Shown piece by piece: positions 1 to 5,153 of a DNA stretch of 5,153 bases. Origin of the DNA: Phycisphaerales bacterium (GTDB lineage: Bacteria > Planctomycetota > Phycisphaerae > SM23-33); assembly GCA_003485185.1 (NCBI GenBank), contig DNAS01000010.1, forward strand, positions 459 through 5,611. Direction: 5' to 3'. The position numbers and the translations under genes were made by a program. The notes below the pieces were generated by a model that saw only the letters and a list, made by a program, of their open reading frames with translations, did no database searches and was not told where the DNA came from. Position 1 is the first letter of the stretch; the number at the start of each line of letters is the position of its first letter.

Positions 1-79
1 CGCAGAGGACGCAGAGAATTGAAAATCATTCAACAATGATTCTCTCTGCGGTCTCTGCGCCCTCTGCGGTGAACCTTTT
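1..79. repeat. Palindromic intergenic repeat of CTCTGCG / CGCAGAG units (partial at left edge)
   Basis: Two CGCAGAG units (1-7, 10-16) face three CTCTGCG units (44-50, 53-59, 62-68), all at 9-bp spacing. The outer arms 1-16 and 53-68 pair in 15 of 16 positions, with one mismatch at 9/60. An inner stem AATCATT (24-30) / AATGATT (35-41) closes on a CAAC tetraloop, so transcripts from either strand would form a long, interrupted hairpin. It starts 3 bp after the methyltransferase stop codon and probably continues left of the window. Repeats of this 'CCTCTGCGGTGAA' type are, from general knowledge, dispersed between genes in many environmental bacterial genomes, including planctomycetes and cyanobacteria; their origin is not settled. 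A role as 3' mRNA stabiliser or transcription end for the operon is inference; there is no U-tract, so it is not a standard intrinsic terminator. Confidence 0.8.
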
Positions 80-81
80 GG

Positions 82-693
82 TTATGGATGCTTCTTTTTC
101 CCGCAGAGCACGGTGAAGTCGTTCGGCAGGTAGTCGTCGAGGATCGTGATCCGCCCGCACAGCGGTTCGAGCAGCTTGCGCACCTCTTGCGGGTCGTAGC
201 AGAAGTAGCGGTCCTCGGCGGGCGGGCGGCGGCGGTGCAGCAGGTTGATCGCCAGCGTGCCGCGCACTAGGCCCAACAGCCGCCCGACGGCGCGGGGGAG
301 GAACTCCAGGTTGTTGCCCAGGTTCAGGTTGAACATGCCCGAGCAGAAAGCCACGTCGAACGACTCGGGCGGGAAAAGGTCCTGCGTGAACACGTCGCCG
401 CAGACGAAGCGGGCCTCGGAGTGGCGGGCCCGGGCGGCGGAGACCATCTTCTCCAGCAGGTCCACGCCGGTGTAGTCCACGGCGATGTTGCGGCGGCGCA
501 GGTACGCCCACAGGTCGCCCAGCCCGCAGCCGACGTCCAGCAGCGAGCGCCCGGCGAGTTCCACGCGGTCGGCCAGCACGCCGAACCGCGCTTCCTGCGA
601 GGCGGCGCTGGCCCAGTCGAGGATGTCGAAATGCTCGCGCCCCACGCGGATGCGCGGCTCGTAGTGGCGGCGGATTCGGTCCTTGCGGCTCAT
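82..693 (-). CDS. Class I SAM-dependent methyltransferase, substrate unknown
   Basis: A 203-aa soluble protein with the Rossmann methyltransferase core. Motif I, LLDVGCGLGD (residues 51-60), binds S-adenosylmethionine; the acidic end of strand beta2 is in YTGVDLL (74-80, Asp78); GD at 99-100 is the next cofactor-contact region; FDVAFCSGMFN (112-122) is the motif IV / strand beta4 position. The last 20 residues (DDYLPNDFTVLCG, then KKKHP) form the usual final beta-strands. There is no signal peptide or membrane segment, so it is cytoplasmic. The start is set by an ATGA overlap with the stop of the upstream gene and by a GGAGGG ribosome site 9 nt before it; the frame stays open upstream to 810 but that part lies in the neighbouring gene. 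The methyl acceptor cannot be read from the sequence. The family core is near certain; a small molecule made by the two upstream gene products is the acceptor I would test first. Confidence 0.9.
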   Translation of the reverse strand: MSRKDRIRRHYEPRIRVGREHFDILDWASAASQEARFGVLADRVELAGRSLLDVGCGLGDLWAYLRRRNIAVDYTGVDLLEKMVSAARARHSEARFVCGDVFTQDLFPPESFDVAFCSGMFNLNLGNNLEFLPRAVGRLLGLVRGTLAINLLHRRRPPAEDRYFCYDPQEVRKLLEPLCGRITILDDYLPNDFTVLCGKKKHP

Positions 694-2333
694 GGGGCGG
701 CGCCCTCCGGGCTCTCGCGCGACAGTTCGGCCCGCGCGAGCAGTTCGTCGTAAAACTTCTCGCCGCCCAGGGCGACGGCCCAGGGCAGCAGCGCCCCGCG
801 CGAGTCCCAATAGTCCAGGTCCCGCAACTGCCAGTCGTCGGCGACGCGGCGGAGCGTGCGGTCGAGGATCTGCGACTGCACGGCCTTGTGCTCGTGCGAC
901 GCGCGGCGAACCTCGGCCGACTTGGGGTCGCGGGCAGCCAGCTCACGCCGTCGCGCGTCGAGCGCGTCCAGTCGGGCGAACAGGTCCGGCAGGGAACGCC
1001 GCTGCCAGTCGAGGCGTGCGTCGTCGTCGCGGAAGTCTTCCAGCCGGCGCGTCGCGTCGGCGGCAAGGTCCCGCCAGTTCCTCGCCAACTCGCGGGCGGG
1101 AACTTCCTGCCGGCCCATCGCGGCGGCCAGGTGAGCCGGCAGGCGGATGGGCGTGTCCAGCCCGGCCAGGCGGTCCAGCAGGCGGAATCGCACGCGCAGC
1201 ACCGGCTGGAGCGTTTCGGGCAGCAGTCCCGCTTTCTGAAGCCGGCGGGCCAGGCAATGCGCCGCGGGCATGTAAAGCGATCCGCGGTGGGGCAGGGCGA
1301 GCGGCCTGCCGGCGGGGCCGTAACGCGCCTGGATGACCAGCAGCGCCGCCTTGCCCGCCAGGCACTCGATGCCCGCCGCGCGAAGCTCCGACACGGGCAA
1401 CTCGCCGTCGCGCAAGGCGAACGTCCGACCGCCGACGCGGAGTTCGTCGCCGTCCAGATGGGCGGCGGTGCGCACCAGGCGACCCTCGCGGCGCATCACA
1501 GCGAAGAACGGCAGTTCGCCTTCCTTCGTGCGGAGCGGGCGCAGGGGCACGCCCGATTCCGCCATGGCCTCGTTGTAGAGCGCCGCGGCGCGGGCGTAGT
1601 CCCGCGTGAAAAGCTCCAGCAGGGCGGTGCGGTGCGCATCGGCGCCCGTCGCCAGCAGCGACGAGGTCAGCCGCAATTCCGCCCCGTCGCCGAGATGCTC
1701 GCCCATCCACAGGCGATACAGGTCCACCAGCCGCCCGTCGGCGCAGCGAGCAAGGAGCGACTCGGCCATCGCCTGCTCGCGGTCGAACCATTCTGTCACC
1801 CGCGTCTGTGAGGCCGACGAGGGAAACGCCTCCAGGCAGTTCCGCCTTGCCATCGTCAGCAGTTCGCGGACTGCGCCGGCCGTCTCGGCCACGCCCAGGT
1901 CGCCGATGAGCCGGTGGTGCTCGCGGTCGCCGGCGTAGCTGGGGCCGATGAGCTGCCAGTTGTCCGATGGGGAGAACTCGTCGTAGAGGTCGTCGAGGGA
2001 GCGGCCCAAGCGGTGGGCCAGCGCGGCGACGGCCTGGCCGAGGTGCGGCTCCCAGTCGCGGATCTCCACCGGCAGGCGGCCGAGGAACTCGCTGTAGAAC
2101 AGCGCGGCGCCCCAGTCCTGCCCGCCGCTGCGGTGGAACCGTTCGCGCGCGATGCGTACCGGGTCGCCGGGCGAGGTTCCCAGCGCGGTGAAGGCGACGT
2201 CCACGTCTTCGATGAAATGCGTGACCGGCAGACCGGCGCGGGCCAGCGCCTGGAGCTTGGGCAGCGAATCCCACAGGCTGTGGGAGTTCTGGTCGATGGT
2301 GAAGACGCCCGAGCTGTCGGCGTGGGCGCTCAT
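690..2333 (-). CDS. 547-aa protein of unknown function, possibly a remote BshC-like enzyme
   Basis: I do not recognise this family with certainty. No signal peptide or membrane segment is visible. Residues 10-50 look like a helix, a beta-strand and an acidic turn (LPVTHFIEDVDVAF, 35-48); 115-145 hold a distinctive stretch with LYDEFSPSDNWQLIGPSYAG; 205-310 are mixed alpha/beta (GVPLRPLRTKEGELPFF, 261-277); 348-390 contain LPHRGSLYMPAAH followed by a helix with LRVRFRLLDRL; about 411-500 are highly charged and helical, like an antiparallel coiled coil; 505-535 form a hydrophobic end (LDYWDSRGALLPWAVALGG). By eye this order and length parallel BshC, the cysteine-adding enzyme of bacillithiol synthesis (about 540 aa, Rossmann-like core plus C-terminal coiled coil). 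The canonical GGQQ..L.TGP stretch near the BshC N-terminus is not present, so the link is only a hypothesis. The start ATG overlaps the stop of the DapF-like gene (ATGA) and lacks a clear Shine-Dalgarno sequence, so translation probably depends on coupling. The gene itself is near certain; the function is open. Confidence 0.85.
   Translation of the reverse strand: MSAHADSSGVFTIDQNSHSLWDSLPKLQALARAGLPVTHFIEDVDVAFTALGTSPGDPVRIARERFHRSGGQDWGAALFYSEFLGRLPVEIRDWEPHLGQAVAALAHRLGRSLDDLYDEFSPSDNWQLIGPSYAGDREHHRLIGDLGVAETAGAVRELLTMARRNCLEAFPSSASQTRVTEWFDREQAMAESLLARCADGRLVDLYRLWMGEHLGDGAELRLTSSLLATGADAHRTALLELFTRDYARAAALYNEAMAESGVPLRPLRTKEGELPFFAVMRREGRLVRTAAHLDGDELRVGGRTFALRDGELPVSELRAAGIECLAGKAALLVIQARYGPAGRPLALPHRGSLYMPAAHCLARRLQKAGLLPETLQPVLRVRFRLLDRLAGLDTPIRLPAHLAAAMGRQEVPARELARNWRDLAADATRRLEDFRDDDARLDWQRRSLPDLFARLDALDARRRELAARDPKSAEVRRASHEHKAVQSQILDRTLRRVADDWQLRDLDYWDSRGALLPWAVALGGEKFYDELLARAELSRESPEGAAP
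703..708 (-). promoter_or_regulatory. Ribosome binding site of the methyltransferase gene
   Basis: GGAGGG on the minus strand, 9 nt before the ATG at 693, located inside the end of the upstream coding region. It decides the start at 693 and shows that, besides coupling through the ATGA overlap, this gene has its own strong Shine-Dalgarno sequence. Confidence 0.7.
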
Positions 2334-3250
2334 GATCCGGCGCACCGGCACGGGTCGCCGGCCAGCGCCTGTGCCGCCAGCGCGGGGTGGACCGTTCCTC
2401 CGAAGGCGTCGCGCACGATGGTTTCCAGGCACAGGTCGGTCACGCGCCCGTCGGGTCCGGTGGTGAAGTAAATGCGCAGCATGTCGCCGCTGCGGGCGCG
2501 CACGAAGACGGGTTTTTCGCCCGCGAAATATTCCTTCGGCCAGGCGAAGCGCCGCGCCGCAAGGATCGCCGCCGCTGCCGAGCCCGTCCCGCACGCCAGC
2601 GTCTCGCCCTCCACGCCGAACTCCCACGTCCGCACGGCGATTTGGCCTTCGCCGAGCGCCTGCACGAAGTTCGCGTTGGCGCCCCGCGGCGCGAACCGCT
2701 CATGATACCGGAACGCCGGGCCCCAATGTGGGACTTCCAGCGAGTCCAGATCGTCCACGTAGGCGACGACGTGCGGCACGCCGGTGCTCGCGAAATCGCA
2801 GTTCCACCGCTTGCCGAGCACGTCCAGGTCGATGCCCGACTCGACATGCTCCGGCAGGGGGATGCAGACCTTGACGTAGCTGTCGGAGGCGTTGGAGCCG
2901 AGCACGACGCCCGCGGGCGTGAGGATGCGGATTTCCGCCCGGTCGACCATGCGGGTGGAGATGACCCAGTGGGCGAAACAGGCGGTGCCGTTTCCGCACA
3001 GTTCCACCTCCGAGCCGTCGGGCTCGAAGAACCTCGCCGCGATATCCGCCACGTCGTCGAACTCGGGGCGGCAGGCGAAAATCAACCCGTCGGCGCCGAT
3101 GCCCAGGCCGCGCCGGCACAACACGCGGGCGAAATGCCCCACGCGCGCCGCCGAGGCGAGCAGCTCGTCGTAGCGCCCGTCGCGATTGTCGATGCAGAGG
3201 AAATCGTTCCCGCTGCCCGAGAGTTTCAGGAATTCAATGGGTCCGTTCAT
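2330..3250 (-). CDS. dapF: Diaminopimelate epimerase family protein (DapF-like), possibly with altered substrate
   Basis: A 306-aa cytoplasmic protein of the PLP-independent DapF family, which inverts an amino-acid alpha-carbon with two cysteines acting as acid and base. True DapF converts LL- to meso-diaminopimelate for lysine and peptidoglycan. Family marks in order: FLKLSGSGNDF (7-17), RGLGIGADGL (47-56), FFEPDGSEVELCGNGTACFA (74-93) with catalytic Cys85, TGVPHVV (156-162), RGANANFVQ (189-197), and WEFGVEGETLACGTGS (209-224) with catalytic Cys220. Length is slightly above the usual 270-280. Oddities: three positions that contact the distal end of diaminopimelate in the H. influenzae enzyme (Asn64, Asn157, Arg209) read Glu76, Val158 and Phe211, and the usual CGNG(A/G)RC is CGNGTAC. 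Asn15, Asn192 and Glu210 are kept. The start has AGGGAG 10 nt upstream and a promoter just before it. It is first in a three-gene coupled unit. Family membership is near certain; the symbol is given for the family, and the substrate may differ. Confidence 0.9.
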   Translation of the reverse strand: MNGPIEFLKLSGSGNDFLCIDNRDGRYDELLASAARVGHFARVLCRRGLGIGADGLIFACRPEFDDVADIAARFFEPDGSEVELCGNGTACFAHWVISTRMVDRAEIRILTPAGVVLGSNASDSYVKVCIPLPEHVESGIDLDVLGKRWNCDFASTGVPHVVAYVDDLDSLEVPHWGPAFRYHERFAPRGANANFVQALGEGQIAVRTWEFGVEGETLACGTGSAAAAILAARRFAWPKEYFAGEKPVFVRARSGDMLRIYFTTGPDGRVTDLCLETIVRDAFGGTVHPALAAQALAGDPCRCAGS

Positions 3251-3260
3251 CCGGCCGGGG

Positions 3261-3266
3261 CTCCCT
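3261..3266 (-). promoter_or_regulatory. Ribosome binding site of the DapF-like gene
   Basis: AGGGAG on the minus strand, 10 nt before the ATG at 3250. It supports this start and is the only Shine-Dalgarno sequence of the operon that lies in non-coding DNA. Confidence 0.65.
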
Positions 3267-3287
3267 GCGCCTTTTCTTCTCTATCCA

Positions 3288-3316
3288 TATATAGCGGGCT
3301 GGCGCGGGGATATCAA
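3288..3316 (-). promoter_or_regulatory. Sigma70-type promoter of the three-gene operon
   Basis: On the minus strand TTGATA (3316 to 3311, 5 of 6 to the TTGACA consensus) is followed after exactly 17 bp by TATATA (3293 to 3288, 4 of 6 to TATAAT). The -10 box sits in the only clearly AT-rich island of an otherwise GC-rich window. Transcription would start near 3281, giving a leader of about 30 nt that contains the AGGGAG ribosome site. The -35 box overlaps the TGA stop codon (3315 to 3313) of the upstream membrane-protein gene. No operator palindrome is evident. The prediction rests on pattern alone, but spacing and position are both right. Confidence 0.6.
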
Positions 3317-4965
3317 AGCGTTTGGCGAAAAGGCGCCGTCTCCGCCTGCGGCGCGGCGAGGATTACCCACACCGAGTGCTTGCCCGCCGGACCGAAGGGG
3401 CCGAGGACCAGGAAGCGCGGATCGCGCCGCAGCGCGTCGAACAGGCGAGGGTCCGGCGCGTCGTCGAGGAACCCCCTGTTGACCGCGACGGCCGGATACG
3501 TCAACACGCCTTCGCCGCCCATTCGCCGCCACAGCGCGTCGGGGCTGGCCAGGTCTTCCGGACGAAGTTCAAAGGGATGGGACGAAAACCGCATGACCCC
3601 GTCGGCCGGCGAACCGGCGAAGAACGGCGCCCACCCGTTGGGCGAAAGCACGCGCCGCCCCGGGCCCAGTTGCCGGGCGATGGCCTCGCCCGCGGCGCGG
3701 TATCCGCCCTTGCCCTCGTGCAGCGCGGGCAGCGCGCGAAACACGGAGACCGCCACCATCGCCCCCGTCCACAGCAGCACGAACGCCCGCTCGCGCCGTG
3801 CCCAGCCCAGCCAGCCGGTCAGCAGCAGCGTGTCCTGCACGAGGATCATCAGCCCCGCGCCGGCGCACGGCGTCAGCAGCAGCGCGGGCATCAGCAGGTG
3901 CCGGCTGGAGAGATACCCCGGTCCCAGGCGGACCTCCATCGCCACCAGCAGCGGCGACAGGAACGCCAGGGGGGCGAACATCGCCCACAGGCCCGCCGGG
4001 CGGGGGCGGATCAGCAGCACGCGGGGGAAGGGCACGCGAAGGATCCCCTTGAGCAGCCAGGTCACCCAAAACACCGCCGCCAGCGGGGCGACGGCCAGGC
4101 CCATCGCCTGGCGACCGCGATCGAACGTGCGGCGGACCGCGCCGATTGTCTCTTCGGACAGCGTGCTGTCGGCCAGCAGCGTCGATCCGCCAGCGCAGAC
4201 GAAATCGCCGAGGGTCTTTTTCTGCGTCAGCCCGCCGACGGCCGCCGCGTAGGGGATCACGCAGAGCAGCGCCGCGGCGACGAGCCCTCCGGCGGCCGCG
4301 AGGCGAAGACGGCGCGTGCCTGTCCGCGCCTCACCCGGCCAGAGGACGATGCCCGCCGACACGACGGCCGCCAGCAGTTCCTCCGGGCGGAAGAGATACC
4401 CCGCGCCGACCGCCAGGCCCGACGCGACTGCCCACAACATCCCTCGCGGCCTGCCCGCCGACAGTGCCCGCCGCGCCGCCATCGCCAGCGCGACCGACAC
4501 CAGCGTCATCGCGACGGCCGGGGCGTCGCTGACCACGTCGGCGCTGACCTCGGTGAACGTCTCGCCCAGCGCCGCCAGCCAGACTGTCACCATCGCCACC
4601 CGCCGGTCGAAAATGTTCCGGGCGATCGCGTACAGCGCCGCCAGCGCCACGAGACCCGCGACGATCGACACGCCCCGCGCCAGGACGATCCATCCGTCCG
4701 GCCAGGCCGGATGCAGCCAGCCGGCCAGCACGCTCACCACGGCCGAGTAGCCGGGATGATACGCGAAACTCCGCGCGACCTCGCCCGCCGGTGCGGACTG
4801 GAACTCGCGAGCCATCAGCAGGTAGACCGTTCCGTCGCGCGCGAGGATTTCGGCGTGGGCGGCCACGTACACCCGCGCGCCCGCGCCGACCAGCAGCGCG
4901 CCGGCCAGGGCGAGCAGGTGCAAGCGGCTTCGCGGCGTTTCGGGCGCAAATTCATTCATGCTCAC
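3313..4965 (-). CDS. Polytopic membrane glycosyltransferase-like protein (GT-C fold, GT39/ArnT type)
   Basis: A 550-aa inner-membrane protein with roughly 10-12 hydrophobic segments, among them about 15-37, 92-115, 148-166, 177-192, 194-210, 221-245, 287-305, 325-345, 357-378 and 394-412, then a soluble C-terminal part from about 415. After the first membrane helix comes ILARDGTVYLLMAREF (40-55), an acidic residue plus tyrosine in the first periplasmic loop as in GT-C enzymes; AYHPGYSAVV (68-77) and DVVSDAPAVAMT (143-154) also match the usual pattern of GT39-like proteins. Such enzymes move a sugar from a polyprenyl-phosphate carrier onto lipid, glycan or protein on the outer face of the membrane; donor and acceptor are unknown here. 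The start is a GTG at 4965 with GGGG 6 nt upstream; an ATG two codons later (4959) is equally possible. It follows a GT4-like gene by 65 bp, so surface polysaccharide or glycolipid assembly is likely. It is not obviously linked to the downstream operon, which has its own promoter. Confidence 0.85.
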   Translation of the reverse strand: MSMNEFAPETPRSRLHLLALAGALLVGAGARVYVAAHAEILARDGTVYLLMAREFQSAPAGEVARSFAYHPGYSAVVSVLAGWLHPAWPDGWIVLARGVSIVAGLVALAALYAIARNIFDRRVAMVTVWLAALGETFTEVSADVVSDAPAVAMTLVSVALAMAARRALSAGRPRGMLWAVASGLAVGAGYLFRPEELLAAVVSAGIVLWPGEARTGTRRLRLAAAGGLVAAALLCVIPYAAAVGGLTQKKTLGDFVCAGGSTLLADSTLSEETIGAVRRTFDRGRQAMGLAVAPLAAVFWVTWLLKGILRVPFPRVLLIRPRPAGLWAMFAPLAFLSPLLVAMEVRLGPGYLSSRHLLMPALLLTPCAGAGLMILVQDTLLLTGWLGWARRERAFVLLWTGAMVAVSVFRALPALHEGKGGYRAAGEAIARQLGPGRRVLSPNGWAPFFAGSPADGVMRFSSHPFELRPEDLASPDALWRRMGGEGVLTYPAVAVNRGFLDDAPDPRLFDALRRDPRFLVLGPFGPAGKHSVWVILAAPQAETAPFRQTL

Positions 4966-5030
4966 ACGATACCCCGCGCCGGCAGAAAAGTCACTCTCGT
5001 CTGGAGTGTTTCGTGCGAGGGGAATGCAGG

Positions 5031-5153
5031 TCAGGCGCCGACGAGTTTGGCGAGCAGGTCGGCGTGTCGGCGGGCGGTTTCGGTCCAGGTGAACTCGGCG
5101 GCGCGGGCGCGTCCGGCTGCGGAAAGGCGGGCTCGCCAGTCGGCGTCCTCGGC
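5031..5153 (-). CDS. Glycosyltransferase family 4-like protein, C-terminal fragment (cut by window edge)
   Basis: Only the last 40 codons and the TGA stop are inside the window; the frame is open to the right edge. The peptide, with DADWRARLSAAGRARAAEFTW (split here as DADWRARLSAAG and RARAAEFTW) and TARRHADLLAKL near the end, has the typical tail of GT-B fold GT4 glycosyltransferases: a helix of the type 'D..WR.RL...GR.RA..FTW..TA', where the C-terminal helix crosses back to the N-terminal domain. Such enzymes use nucleotide sugars at the cytoplasmic face. It lies directly upstream of the membrane GT-C gene in the same direction, which fits a glycan locus. The identification rests on a short tail only; the fold is likely, the substrate is unknown. 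Confidence 0.7.
   Translation of the reverse strand, partial: AEDADWRARLSAAGRARAAEFTWTETARRHADLLAKLVGA

Noticed and set aside
1..79. CRISPR-like array or intrinsic terminator
   Set aside because: The units are 7 bp with 2-bp gaps, far too short for CRISPR repeats and spacers, and the hairpin is not followed by a T-run on either strand.
694..810. N-terminal extension of the methyltransferase to 810
   Set aside because: It lies inside the upstream gene, is Arg/Gly/Ala-rich, and the ATG at 693 has both an ATGA overlap and a GGAGGG site.
26..1066. Minus-strand open frame of 346 codons overlapping the methyltransferase and the 547-aa gene
   Set aside because: Arg/Pro/Ala-rich out-of-frame reading of two well-supported genes; its C-terminal end only translates the CTCTGCG repeat.
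690..2333. Firm assignment as bshC
   Set aside because: The resemblance is by eye only and the canonical N-terminal BshC motif is missing; no glycosyl-malate pathway genes (bshA, bshB) are in the window.
2334..2627. N-terminal extension of the 547-aa protein to an ATG at 2627
   Set aside because: The extension would read 98 codons entirely inside the DapF-like gene in another frame; the ATGA overlap at 2330-2333 is the natural start.
2387..4252. Long plus-strand open frame of 621 codons
   Set aside because: It lies antisense across the DapF-like and membrane-protein genes, bridges their intergenic gap, is rich in Arg/Ala/Pro/Ser with no family motifs, and is what high-GC DNA gives opposite real genes.
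4992..5008. Small hairpin (CACTC / GAGTG, 7-nt loop) followed by TTTT between the GT4-like and membrane-protein genes
   Set aside because: A 5-bp stem and a 4-nt T-run are too weak to call a terminator in this GC-rich setting; it may be chance.

Overview
The window is a high-GC stretch of bacterial chromosome in which every convincing gene lies on the minus strand, so transcription runs from high to low coordinates. Codon use, gene families and the 'CTCTGCGG'-type intergenic repeat at the low end fit a free-living, high-GC environmental bacterium. My best guess is the Planctomycetota/Phycisphaerae area, but this is an impression rather than a proof. There is no rRNA, tRNA, CRISPR array, transposase or phage gene.

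Layout in the direction of transcription: (1) the last 40 residues of a GT4-like glycosyltransferase enter at the right edge (5031-5153). (2) After a 65-bp gap comes a 550-aa polytopic membrane protein of the GT-C / GT39 glycosyltransferase type (3313-4965). Together they suggest surface glycan assembly. (3) A 62-bp gap holds the one AT-rich island of the window. It carries a good sigma70-like promoter (TTGATA, 17 bp, TATATA) whose -35 box overlaps the stop codon of the membrane protein. (4) From this promoter run three genes tightly joined by two ATGA overlaps: a DapF-family epimerase/racemase (2330-3250), a 547-aa protein with no family I recognise with certainty (690-2333), and a class I SAM-dependent methyltransferase (82-693). 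(5) Just past the methyltransferase stop lies a palindromic repeat built from 9-bp CTCTGCG units (1-79), cut by the window edge.

The most interesting part is the three-gene unit. The DapF-like protein keeps both catalytic cysteines. It has lost several residues that hold the distal end of diaminopimelate in characterised DapF enzymes: positions equivalent to H. influenzae Asn64, Asn157 and Arg209 are Glu, Val and Phe. It may therefore act on another amino acid. The middle protein resembles, by order of features and by eye only, the BshC cysteine-adding enzyme of bacillithiol synthesis: Rossmann-like start with an acidic motif, central alpha/beta part, C-terminal helical hairpin. A racemase, a possible amino-acid-adding enzyme and a methyltransferase, translationally coupled under their own promoter, would make a plausible small-molecule pathway. 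The conservative alternative is an ordinary, divergent lysine/peptidoglycan dapF followed by two unrelated genes.
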